From the NCBI GenBank assembly GCA_020049245.1, contig JAIFLB010000149.1, forward strand, positions 1 through 12,123: 12,123 nucleotides of DNA, in the 5' to 3' direction. The position numbers and the translations under genes are program-made. The notes under the pieces are model-generated. The model was not told where the DNA came from. It worked only from the letters and a program-made list of their open reading frames with translations, and did not search any database. Of the stretch, positions 1 to 7,376 are shown piece after piece (position 1 is the stretch's first letter; each line of letters begins with the position of its first letter). Origin of the DNA: Betaproteobacteria bacterium. Lineage in GTDB: Bacteria; Pseudomonadota; Gammaproteobacteria; Burkholderiales; Thiobacillaceae.

Positions 1-774
1 AGCATGGTGCCGGCCTTGCCGGCGGCGGCGCGGACCTTGCACGGCAAGGCGCTGCTGATCAAAGCCGGTGCGTCCATCCTGCCGCCGCTGGTGCTGATCT
101 TCCTGGTGCTGGGCACGATTTTCATCGGCATCGCCACCCCAACAGAAGGCGGCGCGATGGGCGCAGCCGGCGCCTTGGCGCTGGCCTTGGCGAAACGCCG
201 CCTGAGCCTCGATCTGCTCAAACAGGCGATGGATTCCACCTCCCGCCTGACCAGCTTCGTCATCTTCATCCTGATCGGCTCCACGGTATTCAGCCTGGTG
301 TTTCGCCTGCTGGAAGGCGATCTCTGGGTGGAACACCTGCTGACCGCCCTGCCCGGCGGCGAAATCGGCTTCCTGATCGCGGTCAACCTGCTGGTCTTCG
401 TGCTGGCGTTCTTCCTCGACTTCTTCGAGATCGCCTTCATCATCGTGCCGCTGCTCGCCCCGGTCGCCGTCACGCTGGGCATCGACCTGGTCTGGTTCGG
501 CGTGCTGCTCGGCATCAACATGCAGACCTCGTTCATGCACCCGCCGTTCGGCTTCGCGCTGTTCTACCTGCGCAGCGTCGCCCCGAAAGTGGTGCGTACC
601 AGCGACATCTATTGGGGGGCAATTCCGTTCGTACTGATTCAGTTGATCATGGTGGCGCTGGTGATGACCTTCCCGGAACTGGTCGGCAAACAGGTAGAAA
701 AGCTGGAAGCCGGCATGATGGAAATCCAGCTCGACAGCACCAGCGACGACTACCTGCGGCCGCCGGAAGAGTGA
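1..774 (+). CDS. TRAP transporter large permease subunit (DctM family), 3' part
   Basis: Partial gene: the reading frame is open from base 1 and stops at TGA 772-774, so about 257 residues of the C-terminal part are visible; the family is usually over 400 residues. DctM-type subunits are the main membrane channel of tripartite ATP-independent periplasmic (TRAP) transporters, which use an ion gradient to import organic acids and related solutes delivered by a periplasmic binding protein. What is seen: strongly hydrophobic segments around visible residues 23-45, 82-103, 120-150, 158-180 and 206-228, plus the family-like stretch GIATPTEGGAMGAAGA near residues 42-57 and the late segment LDFFEIAFIIVPLLAP with NMQTSFMHPPFGFALFYL. 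The internal ATG at base 4 is not a real start. The next gene starts 7 bp after the stop, so they are probably co-transcribed. The substrate cannot be read from this subunit, and the partner genes lie outside the window. Confidence 0.9.
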   Translation, partial: SMVPALPAAARTLHGKALLIKAGASILPPLVLIFLVLGTIFIGIATPTEGGAMGAAGALALALAKRRLSLDLLKQAMDSTSRLTSFVIFILIGSTVFSLVFRLLEGDLWVEHLLTALPGGEIGFLIAVNLLVFVLAFFLDFFEIAFIIVPLLAPVAVTLGIDLVWFGVLLGINMQTSFMHPPFGFALFYLRSVAPKVVRTSDIYWGAIPFVLIQLIMVALVMTFPELVGKQVEKLEAGMMEIQLDSTSDDYLRPPEE

Positions 775-781
775 ACCTGCC

Positions 782-1888
782 ATGATCGCCCTGACCCGCC
801 TTCGGCTGTACGCGCTGCTGCTGTGTTTGATGCCGCTGGCTGCGCTGGCCGCACCGCCCGACCTGGCGCAAATCCGCTTGCCGCCCGGCTTCCGCATCGA
901 ACACTTTGCCAGCGTACCCAATGCACGCCAGATGGTCATGGGCAAAAACACCCTGTTCGTCGGCAGCATGAACGCAGGCAAGGTCTACGCCGTTCCGCTG
1001 CGCAACGGCCGCGCCGGGCCAGTCCGCGTTATCGCCGAAGGCCTCAAACTGCCGGTCGGCGTCGCCTTCCGCAACGGCGACCTGTACATCTCGGCCGTCA
1101 GCCGGATTCTGCGCATCCGCAACGCCGAACGCCCCGGCAACACAAAGCTGGAAACCGTGTACGACACGCTGCCGACGGACGTCCACCACGGCTGGAAATT
1201 CATCGCCTTCGGCCCGGATGGCAAGCTCTACATCCCAGTCGGCGCCCCTTGCAACATCTGCAAACCCGACCCGGATCGCTACGCACTGATCGCCCGCATC
1301 GACCTGGCCAGCGGCCAGCGCGAAATCGTCGCGCGCGGCGTGCGCAACAGCGTCGGCTTCGACTGGCATCCGCAAACCGGACAACTCTGGTTCAGCGAAA
1401 ACGGCCGCGACATGCTCGGCGACGACCTGCCGCCGGACGAACTCAACCGTGTCAGCCAGCCCAGCGAGCACTTCGGCTATCCCTGGTGTCACGCCGGCAC
1501 CCTGCCCGACCCGGAGTTCGGCACTGCCGGCAACTGCGCCCAATCCACACCGCCGGCACACGCACTCGGCGCCCATGTCGCCCCGCTCGGCCTCCGCTTC
1601 TACACCGGCAAGCAGTACCCGGCCCGCTACCGCAACGCCGTCTTCGTCACCGAACACGGCTCCTGGAACCGCAGCCGCAAAACCGGCTACCGAGTCATGG
1701 CCGCCATCCTCGACGGCAACCGCGTCGCAGCCTACGAACCGTTCGCCAGCGGCTGGCTTCAACACGAAGGGACTACGCGGGAAAAAGTCCACGGCCGCCC
1801 CGCCGACGTACTGGTCATGCCGGACGGCAGCCTGCTGGTATCAGACGACCACGCCGGGGCGATTTATCGGATTGTTTATCGGGAATGA
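782..1888 (+). CDS. Secreted PQQ-dependent sugar/sorbosone dehydrogenase-like protein
   Basis: Predicted periplasmic beta-propeller protein of 368 residues in the glucose/sorbosone dehydrogenase family; members oxidise aldoses with pyrroloquinoline quinone. The start ATG at 782 gives a clear signal peptide: basic MIALTRLRLY, a Leu/Ala core, and a likely cleavage after ALA near residue 23. A purine-rich GGAAGAG overlapping the end of the upstream gene can act as ribosome binding site. Visible marks are PPGFRIEHFA near residues 34-43, the propeller strand AFGPDGKLYIPVGAPCNIC (142-160) with a Cys-x-x-Cys pair, HH at 135-136 in the position where the family has its catalytic histidine, FGYPWCHAGTLPDPEFG (231-247), EHGSWNRSRKTGYRV (291-305), and a closing GSLLVSDDHAGAIYRI strand. 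Length fits single-domain members. It sits 7 bp behind a TRAP permease gene, suggesting a shared operon. The exact sugar substrate is not readable. Some homologues are annotated only as PQQ-dependent sugar dehydrogenase without activity data. Confidence 0.88.
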   Translation: MIALTRLRLYALLLCLMPLAALAAPPDLAQIRLPPGFRIEHFASVPNARQMVMGKNTLFVGSMNAGKVYAVPLRNGRAGPVRVIAEGLKLPVGVAFRNGDLYISAVSRILRIRNAERPGNTKLETVYDTLPTDVHHGWKFIAFGPDGKLYIPVGAPCNICKPDPDRYALIARIDLASGQREIVARGVRNSVGFDWHPQTGQLWFSENGRDMLGDDLPPDELNRVSQPSEHFGYPWCHAGTLPDPEFGTAGNCAQSTPPAHALGAHVAPLGLRFYTGKQYPARYRNAVFVTEHGSWNRSRKTGYRVMAAILDGNRVAAYEPFASGWLQHEGTTREKVHGRPADVLVMPDGSLLVSDDHAGAIYRIVYRE

Positions 1889-2204
1889 GGGTTGTTGGGG
1901 CAGCGTATTTCCTGGCCCCAATACTGAGCGCCTCAAGAAATCAGAATCTCGTCTGCCGAGTCATGGGCGAAATTCTTTTCCTTGGGAAAAGACTATGAAT
2001 GACGGGAGATCGGCCGAATGAGACGTCTAAGTTGCGGTCCATATTCGCGGTCTGGCCCGAATTATTCCGCGCTGCAGCGGCGAGCTCCTTGCGGATCAGC
2101 CCACCTTGCCGCGCCAGGGTGGCGAGGATTTGGCGGCAGTCCGGTGAGGGCGGCAGGTCGTCAATACGGACTGGTACAGTCAAGCTAGATTGCCCCGTCC
2201 TTGC
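1889..2204. other. Convergent intergenic gap without a confident gene
   Basis: About 316 bases between the plus-strand dehydrogenase and the minus-strand chemotaxis receptor. Its start holds the hairpin described separately. On the minus strand a frame of about 80 codons (2183 down to 1941, first possible start TTG) follows the receptor stop in the same frame. Its first half has coding-like G/C third positions (bases about 2060-2160), but the second half does not. I do not recognise its product, there is no convincing ribosome binding site, and I do not call it a gene. It may be the remnant of a lost gene. Confidence 0.5.
1895..1921 (+). terminator. Hairpin just after the dehydrogenase gene, possible terminator
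   Basis: A perfect 7-bp inverted repeat, TTGGGGC (1895-1901) and GCCCCAA (1915-1921), starts 7 bases after the TGA of the dehydrogenase. With one bulged C the stem can extend to include CAG/CTG, closing an 8-base loop. No T run follows on either strand, so it is not a standard intrinsic terminator. It may stabilise the 3' end of the message or act with Rho; the site lies between convergent genes, where a transcription end is expected. Confidence 0.35.
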
Positions 2205-3866
2205 TCACACCCTAAACCGTCCTACTGCCTCGCGCAGCTTGCCGGCCAGCCCGTCCAGTTGTCGTGCGGTATCGGCGGCATTTCCTGCGGCGGCGGTATT
2301 CTCCTCGGTCATTTGGGCGATCTGCTCCATGCGCTGAGCGACTTCCTGAACTGCGACATCCTGTTCGCGTACTGCGCCAGCAATACTGCGCACCGATTCG
2401 GTTACCTGGTCCGTATTGGCGCTGGCGGCGTCAAGCGCGCCGGTGGAAGCGACAACGCGATCGCGGGTGGAGCCGGCCTTGTCGTTCGCTTGCTGCATGC
2501 GTGCCACCGCGTCATCTACCTCGGACTGGATACCCGTGATCAGGCCAGAGATTTCGATGGTGGCCGAGGTCGTCTTCTCTGCCAGCTTTCTCACCTCATC
2601 CGCCACCACCGCAAAGCCGCGGCCCTGCTCGCCCGCACGTGCCGCTTCGATGGCGGCATTGAGCGCTAGCAGGTTGGTCTGGTCAGCGATGTCCTTGATG
2701 GTCTGCACGATGCCGTAGATATGGCGCGAGCTTTCGGCCAGATGTGCGATGTCGCCGCTGGCTTTCCCGATCATGCCGGCAAGCGCATCGACGTTGGCGG
2801 CAGTCTCGCGTACGGCGGCCAGCGTGTATTCAATTTCGGTGCGTGCGCGTGTCGCTGTTTCGTCGGCGTTCTTCGCATTGCTGGCCGTTTCGGAGATGCT
2901 CACCGAGGTTTGTTCGACGGCGGCGGCCACCGCCGAGGCGGCTTCGGATTGGGCGCTGGAACTCTTTTCCACTTGCACGCCTGCCGTGGCCATGGACTGC
3001 GCAGCGGCAGCGATGGCTTCGGCGGATTGGCGGGTGTCGCCGACCAGGGCGGCAATCTTCGCCATCATCTTGTCGAAGGCGGCGGCGGTGCGGCCGACTT
3101 CGTCCTGGCTGGCAATGTTCGCCCGCAGGGTGAGGTCGCCGGTTTGCTCCACGTGGACGAGGGTGTCTTGCATCTTGGCCAGCGGCGGGATGATGGAGCG
3201 GATGATATAAAACGCAAACCCGGCACCGAACAGCGAGCCGAGCACAAAAAATGCGATCAGCATGCGGATCGCAGTGTGCTCGGTCTCTTCGGCATGTTTC
3301 GCCGACTTCTCGGTGAATTGCCCGCCTGCCTTGTGCAGTGCTTCGAGTTCGTGCGTGAGCGTATCGGCTTCCTTCTCGACCTTGCCGGCCAACGCCTCGG
3401 CTTCGGGCAGATTGCCAGAATTGATTTTGCCGACCAGTTCTGACAATGCTTTCTGGTACTCAGCCGATTCCTTCACGATCTTTTTGAGTTCTGACATCAC
3501 TTTTTCGCCTTCCTGGCGAGAGTGTTCGTCCTTGGCAGCGACCATCTTCTGGCCGATTTCCACGGCCCGCTTGATCTCTTCGTTGATCTTGTCGTTGAAG
3601 GCGAGCAGTCCATTTTCGAGCGACTTCAGGTCGGCTTGGCCGCTGTTGACATCGGCTGCGCGCATCATCTTTTCAAGGAAGATTTCCTGTTCGAGCTGGT
3701 ATACCTCCAGTTCCCCCAGCACTGCGGTCAGCGGAATGTCGGTTTCGGCAATGTCCCCAAGCTCGTTGCCGATCTTGTTCATCGAGACGATGCCGATCAG
3801 CGATGCAATGGCGATGATGAGGATAAGGACCGCTGTAAGAAGTTTGAGGCGCAAGTTGATGGACAT
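2205..3866 (-). CDS. Methyl-accepting chemotaxis protein
   Basis: A 553-residue transmembrane chemoreceptor that senses a ligand in the periplasm and controls the CheA/CheW kinase complex. Domain order: transmembrane helix 1 at about residues 8-28; a periplasmic, charge-rich, mostly helical ligand domain at about 30-198 (four-helix-bundle type, ligand unknown); transmembrane helix 2 at about 200-222; a HAMP domain from about 223-275, beginning after IIRSIIPPLAKM; then the long cytoplasmic signalling coiled coil to about 545. The hairpin tip is unmistakable: IKDIADQTNLLALNAAIEAA (390-409), then ARAGEQGRGFAVVADEVRKL (409-428). Alanine- and glutamate-rich flanks (300-330, 500-530) fit methylation helices. 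The protein ends in GRFRV with no C-terminal CheR/CheB tethering pentapeptide. The ATG at 3864-3866 is preceded by GGTGA at 6 bases. No che or flagellar genes lie nearby, so it is an orphan receptor gene in this window. Confidence 0.95.
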   Translation of the reverse strand: MSINLRLKLLTAVLILIIAIASLIGIVSMNKIGNELGDIAETDIPLTAVLGELEVYQLEQEIFLEKMMRAADVNSGQADLKSLENGLLAFNDKINEEIKRAVEIGQKMVAAKDEHSRQEGEKVMSELKKIVKESAEYQKALSELVGKINSGNLPEAEALAGKVEKEADTLTHELEALHKAGGQFTEKSAKHAEETEHTAIRMLIAFFVLGSLFGAGFAFYIIRSIIPPLAKMQDTLVHVEQTGDLTLRANIASQDEVGRTAAAFDKMMAKIAALVGDTRQSAEAIAAAAQSMATAGVQVEKSSSAQSEAASAVAAAVEQTSVSISETASNAKNADETATRARTEIEYTLAAVRETAANVDALAGMIGKASGDIAHLAESSRHIYGIVQTIKDIADQTNLLALNAAIEAARAGEQGRGFAVVADEVRKLAEKTTSATIEISGLITGIQSEVDDAVARMQQANDKAGSTRDRVVASTGALDAASANTDQVTESVRSIAGAVREQDVAVQEVAQRMEQIAQMTEENTAAAGNAADTARQLDGLAGKLREAVGRFRV

Positions 3867-3915
3867 AAGAAATCACCGCTAAAAACCGCAGTAGTCTGAT
3901 GTGTAAAGACGAAAG

Positions 3916-3943
3916 ACTATTATTTGGGGGGAAGGGTAGTCAA
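3916..3943 (-). promoter_or_regulatory. Candidate sigma-70 promoter of the chemoreceptor gene
   Basis: Read on the minus strand, TTGACT (3943-3938, five of six matches to the -35 consensus) is followed after 16 bases by AATAGT (3921-3916, four of six to the -10). Transcription would begin about 40 bases before the ATG at 3866. I saw no sigma-28 type promoter, which many chemotaxis genes use. This is a match by eye only. Confidence 0.35.
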
Positions 3944-4063
3944 CGGCTTCGGCGGCAGCTCCGGAAGCGCCCATGACTATCCGTCAGGTGCTAGCGACTT
4001 GCGGACCATAGCTGACCCAAGATCGATTCAGCATTCAATCAATCGATGATCTGCAACCCCGCA

Positions 4064-4561
4064 TCAATGCAAACTCGGCGCGCCCTGTTCCGCCGGGAAG
4101 CCGGTGCGCATTTCTTCCGCAGTGGCCTGACGCACGGAAACCACGTCGACCGAGCACATGGCGTTCTTGCCGGCCAGGGGCGGGTTGGCGTCGAGGGTGA
4201 CGATGCCGTCGGCGATCTTGACGACGCGGAACATCACGGTTTCGCCGGCTTCGTTCTGGAATTCGGCTTCGGCGCCGAGGCGGCGGTAGGTCGGCGGGAC
4301 GTTTTCGAAGGCTTCTTCGATGATCAAACCCGGGTCAGCGTGACCAAACGCCAGTTCCGGCGTCAGTTGCACTTCCACCCGCTCGCCAACGCGATGGCCT
4401 TCCAGGCCTTGTTCGATTTCGACGAACAGGCCGCTTTTGGCGCCGTGCACGTAGCCGGTGGGCATGTCTTGCTGGCCCATGATCTGGCCTTCTTCGGACA
4501 GCACGGAATAGGTGATGAACACCACCTTGCCTTTTGTGATGATTTCGTCGTCGTGGCTCAT
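4064..4561 (-). CDS. SlyD-like FKBP-type peptidyl-prolyl cis-trans isomerase
   Basis: A 165-residue cytoplasmic prolyl isomerase/chaperone of the SlyD/SlpA branch of FKBPs. The body matches the family order: an N-terminal half FKBP domain with KGKVVFITYSV (10-20), YVHGAKSGLFVEIEQGLEGH (37-56) and VGERVEVQLTPELAFG (58-73); an inserted flap (chaperone) domain at about 74-120; then the returning strand VTLDANPPLAGKNAMCSVDV (121-140) and VVSVRQATAEEM. The His/Cys-rich metal-binding tail of Escherichia coli SlyD is absent; the protein ends soon after in PSLH. Start choice: a TTG two codons upstream (4567) would abut the GGAG motif, whereas the ATG at 4559-4561 lies 6 bases after GGAG, an ideal spacing. 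It follows the GH57 gene by 37 bases on the same strand and may be the last gene of that operon. A general folding role is likely; a specific link to glycogen enzymes is only inference. Confidence 0.9.
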   Translation of the reverse strand: MSHDDEIITKGKVVFITYSVLSEEGQIMGQQDMPTGYVHGAKSGLFVEIEQGLEGHRVGERVEVQLTPELAFGHADPGLIIEEAFENVPPTYRRLGAEAEFQNEAGETVMFRVVKIADGIVTLDANPPLAGKNAMCSVDVVSVRQATAEEMRTGFPAEQGAPSLH

Positions 4562-4598
4562 GTTCAACTCCTGAAGCGATTTACAAAGGGGCGCGAGT

Positions 4599-6614
4599 TT
4601 ACCGGAGGGGAACGATATCGACGCGCACCTGGACTTCGGTGGCGTCTTCGGCTTGCCAGGTCAGCGTCAATTCCACTGCCTGCATGATCTTCTCGAAACC
4701 TGCCTCGGATTGCGACACAGTGAAATGCGGCTGCGCCCTGATCCGCGCCGGGCGGTTGGTTTCCAGCTTGATCGCGGCGCCCAGATAGTGATCTTCCAGC
4801 GTCACCGCCTTGAGTTCGTTCCAGGTAAACGTTTGGCCGAAGCCGCCGGGAATTTCGCCATTGACCACGTAGCGCCCGGCCGGACCGTCGCAACTGGGCA
4901 GGGCAATGTTCAGGCGGGTCGACAGGCGGCCATTGCCGACCGCTTTCAATGCGACGGTGAGCCGGTTGTCCTGCACGCTGTAGATCTTGGCGACGCGGGT
5001 GGCCTCCTTGCCCTCGCCGGCCTGACCGATGCATAACACCGCGCCGCCCTGCACCACGGTGCTGCTGTATTCCACTGGGCGCTTGGCGTCGAAATCGGTC
5101 CAGGTTTCGGCGAACCAGCCGCGACTGCGGGTATCCGGCCGCAGGTCGTCCGGCTTGATCTCGTGCTTGAAGCGCACTGCGTCATGCGCCGAGGCAATGC
5201 CTTCGCCTTGATGATTGCTGGACGCACCTGCCCTGGCCTTGGCGTGGTAATGCTCGGTGTAGCGTTTCAGTGTATCGGCGAAGTTCTGCGCCAGCGGATA
5301 GCTCGACAGTTCGATCAGCGACGCGTCCTTGTCCGGCCGCAGGACAGCTTGCAGCGACAGGCTGGAGAGGAAGACTTCGTCGATGCCGTCCATGTCGATG
5401 TCGCCGGAGAACTGCGCCGGCCGCGTTTGCAAACCGTCCAGCCGGCGTTCCAGGCTGATCAGCGCACGCCAGACCGCGCGTCGCAGGTGCGGCAGATAGA
5501 TGCCGCCGAACAGGCCGTGCCAGTAAGCGTCGTTGGCTTGCGCTTCATGCAGCAGTTCGACCAGATCCTGGCGAATCTGATCCGCCGGCAGGCTGGCCAG
5601 ACGCGCTGACAGACCCAGCATGCGTTTGTGCATCCAGTTGGCTTCCGGGTAGCGGGTCAGGAAGTTCTTCCAGATGCCGCCGCGAATGAACTGACGGTCG
5701 CGTTCCAGCACGCCTTCGTGTTGCGCCGCACGCACGAGTTCGGCATAGCGTTCAGCCGCCGGCGCCGGCAACGTCCATTCGCCCATTTCGCTATATGAAA
5801 CGTTGGGCAGGTAGACCACGCCCCGCGTTGGTGAAGCGGCATGGTAATCGCGGAAATGCCGGCTCTGGATCAGCGATGAATTCAGTACACCTTCAATGAA
5901 CTGGGTCAGCCAGCCTTGCTGGTAAACCCATTGATGGGTTTCCGGCCAGATGCCGAATTTCTCGATGTCGTCAAAGTAGATCGCGGCGGCGTGCGTGCTG
6001 TCATTCGCCTGCGCTTCGATGAACGCAATGGCTTCCTGCGCCGGCGTGAACGGCAGACGGTGGCGCAGCGCCTCGGAAATCGGGAACAGATCAAGCCGGC
6101 GGCCTTCTTCCTCGGTGGTGTGGTAGCCGTTCAGTTTCTCTTTCTCAACGCCGGCGCAAAGAAAGTGATAGTCATCGACCATAACGTACTCGATGCCGGA
6201 ATCGACCAGCGCCGGCACCACGGTGGCTTCCCAGACACGTTCGGTGAGCCAGGCACCGCGCGGTCGCTGGCCGAATATCTGTTCGATGCGGTCAGACATC
6301 GCCGCCAGCTGGCTCAGGCGGTCGCGGTTGGGAATCGCCGCCAGCACCGGTTCCATGTCGCCGGCGCCGAAGAATTCGACCTGGCCGCGCGCCGCCATTT
6401 CAACCAGCAAGGCCATATCTTCCGGGTGATGCGTGAACAACCATTCAAGCAGCCAGCCGGAGGCATGTAGCGCGAAGCGGAAATCCGGGTAACGGTGAAC
6501 CGTTTCGAAAAATGGCTTGTAGCAACGCTGATGCGCGTCTTCCATCACCTCCGGGAAGTTGCCGACCGGTTGATGGGCGTGGACACCGAAAAGAAGGGAA
6601 ACAGTCTGGCTCAT
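4599..6614 (-). CDS. GH57 family 4-alpha-glucanotransferase/alpha-amylase-like enzyme
   Basis: A 671-residue glycoside hydrolase family 57 protein, similar in layout to the archaeal 4-alpha-glucanotransferase/amylase group: catalytic barrel, helical region, and a C-terminal beta-sandwich (DUF1925/DUF1926-type). The conserved GH57 regions are visible: HAHQP (12-16); GAGDMEPVLAAIP (83-95); WLTERVWE (122-129), where Glu125 matches the catalytic nucleophile; YFDDIEKFGIWPETHQW (213-229), where Asp216 matches the acid/base, spaced from Glu125 exactly as Glu123 and Asp214 in the Thermococcus litoralis enzyme; and VYLPNVSYSEMGEW (267-280). No signal peptide, so cytoplasmic. The likely job is transfer or hydrolysis of alpha-1,4 glucan chains, such as glycogen or maltodextrin. 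The ATG at 6612-6614 has only a weak ribosome binding site (GAG) and lies 18 bases after the HPP gene stop, suggesting translational coupling. Hydrolase versus transferase activity cannot be settled from sequence by eye. Confidence 0.88.
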   Translation of the reverse strand: MSQTVSLLFGVHAHQPVGNFPEVMEDAHQRCYKPFFETVHRYPDFRFALHASGWLLEWLFTHHPEDMALLVEMAARGQVEFFGAGDMEPVLAAIPNRDRLSQLAAMSDRIEQIFGQRPRGAWLTERVWEATVVPALVDSGIEYVMVDDYHFLCAGVEKEKLNGYHTTEEEGRRLDLFPISEALRHRLPFTPAQEAIAFIEAQANDSTHAAAIYFDDIEKFGIWPETHQWVYQQGWLTQFIEGVLNSSLIQSRHFRDYHAASPTRGVVYLPNVSYSEMGEWTLPAPAAERYAELVRAAQHEGVLERDRQFIRGGIWKNFLTRYPEANWMHKRMLGLSARLASLPADQIRQDLVELLHEAQANDAYWHGLFGGIYLPHLRRAVWRALISLERRLDGLQTRPAQFSGDIDMDGIDEVFLSSLSLQAVLRPDKDASLIELSSYPLAQNFADTLKRYTEHYHAKARAGASSNHQGEGIASAHDAVRFKHEIKPDDLRPDTRSRGWFAETWTDFDAKRPVEYSSTVVQGGAVLCIGQAGEGKEATRVAKIYSVQDNRLTVALKAVGNGRLSTRLNIALPSCDGPAGRYVVNGEIPGGFGQTFTWNELKAVTLEDHYLGAAIKLETNRPARIRAQPHFTVSQSEAGFEKIMQAVELTLTWQAEDATEVQVRVDIVPLR

Positions 6615-6632
6615 ACAGGTCTCGTGGGTTGA

Positions 6633-7355
6633 TCAGCGCCGGGGTTCAGCGTTTTGTTTGGTGTTTTGTTTGGTGTCTCGCTCACCCTCCGAATGCTGGC
6701 GAAGGTGGGATCGAGCATGTTCATAAATGCGTTCAAGATCGTCTGGTGAAACATCAATAAATCCTTCCATCGAGCGCAACGCGGCGAGCAGATCCTCCTC
6801 GCGAAAGACCGGTTTCACCGGCGTCAGCGGACGCGGCGCAAAAGCCAACGGATAGTGCCGTCCCGGTAACAGGTTGTTGACCAGCAAAGCGGCGACGACC
6901 AGCACCAGGCCATTCAGCAATACCACGCCGATGAACCCGAAACCCTCCGCCTGTAGCGCAGCGCCACCCAGAATCGGCAACAGCGCGGTACCGCCACCGG
7001 GCGCGTGCAGACAGCGCAGCGTCATCTGTAGCAGCACGGTCAGCATGATTGCCAACATGCAGGCGAGAATGGAATTTTCAACCAGCAGCGTTGCCAGCAG
7101 CCCGGATAGCGCGCCGACCAGATGGCCGCCAATCACCGCCCAGGGCTGCGACAGCGGACTGTGATGCACGGCGATCACCAGAATGGTCGAAGCGCCCATC
7201 GAGGCGGCGAGAAATACCTGATAGTTTCCCGGCAGCAGGGCATGGCTTAGCCAGGCGTTGAGCGAGATGGCAAGCCCCGCCGCGAGCGCACTGAGCAGTA
7301 TTTCACGCCGGCTGATCGCGGTTTGCGGCGGGAACAACTTCTGCAGCAAAGTCAT
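6633..7355 (-). CDS. HPP family integral membrane protein
   Basis: A 240-residue inner-membrane protein of the HPP family. Hydrophobic segments lie at about residues 20-40, 46-65, 73-92, 97-112 and 140-163. The family signature is clear: FLAASMGASTILVIAVHHSP (48-67) and PWAVIGGHLVGALSG (71-85), then CLHAPGGGTALLPILGGAAL (115-134). The motif that names the family, His-Pro-Pro, reads His-Ala-Pro here (117-119). After the last membrane segment comes a hydrophilic tail (about 165-240) with a short acidic helical part (REEDLLAALRSMEGFIDVSP, 186-205). It is too short for the paired CBS domains found in some relatives. The tail ends in a Lys/Gln/Asn repeat (TKQNTKQN) made by a 12-base tandem duplication. 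Cyanobacterial and plastid HPP proteins have been linked to nitrite transport; whether that applies here is unknown. GGGAG lies 9 bases before the ATG. The gene sits between two GH57 genes, 21 bases from the first and 18 from the second. Confidence 0.87.
   Translation of the reverse strand: MTLLQKLFPPQTAISRREILLSALAAGLAISLNAWLSHALLPGNYQVFLAASMGASTILVIAVHHSPLSQPWAVIGGHLVGALSGLLATLLVENSILACMLAIMLTVLLQMTLRCLHAPGGGTALLPILGGAALQAEGFGFIGVVLLNGLVLVVAALLVNNLLPGRHYPLAFAPRPLTPVKPVFREEDLLAALRSMEGFIDVSPDDLERIYEHARSHLRQHSEGERDTKQNTKQNAEPRR
6651..6674. repeat. 12-bp tandem repeat, two copies, in the HPP gene 3' end
   Basis: Two perfect head-to-tail copies of GTTTTGTTTGGT (6651-6662 and 6663-6674). On the coding (minus) strand they encode Thr-Lys-Gln-Asn twice near the C-terminus of the HPP protein. 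The unit is AT-richer than its surroundings. A 12-base unit keeps the reading frame when copies are gained or lost. Confidence 0.9.
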
Positions 7356-7376
7356 CCGGTCACACTCCCCACCGCA

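Noticed and set aside
647..1792. Long minus-strand open frame (381 codons) opposite the dehydrogenase gene
   Set aside because: It is an antisense shadow of a GC-rich gene: composition is biased (Ala/Gly/Val/Asp), no family is recognisable, and the plus-strand frame has a signal peptide and clear family motifs.
4022..4047. Inverted repeat ATCGATT/AATCGAT downstream of the FKBP gene, considered as terminator
   Set aside because: The stem is only 7 bp and AT-rich, the loop is 12 bases, and no T run follows on the minus strand. It lies about 17 bases after the stop, so it was considered, but support is too weak.
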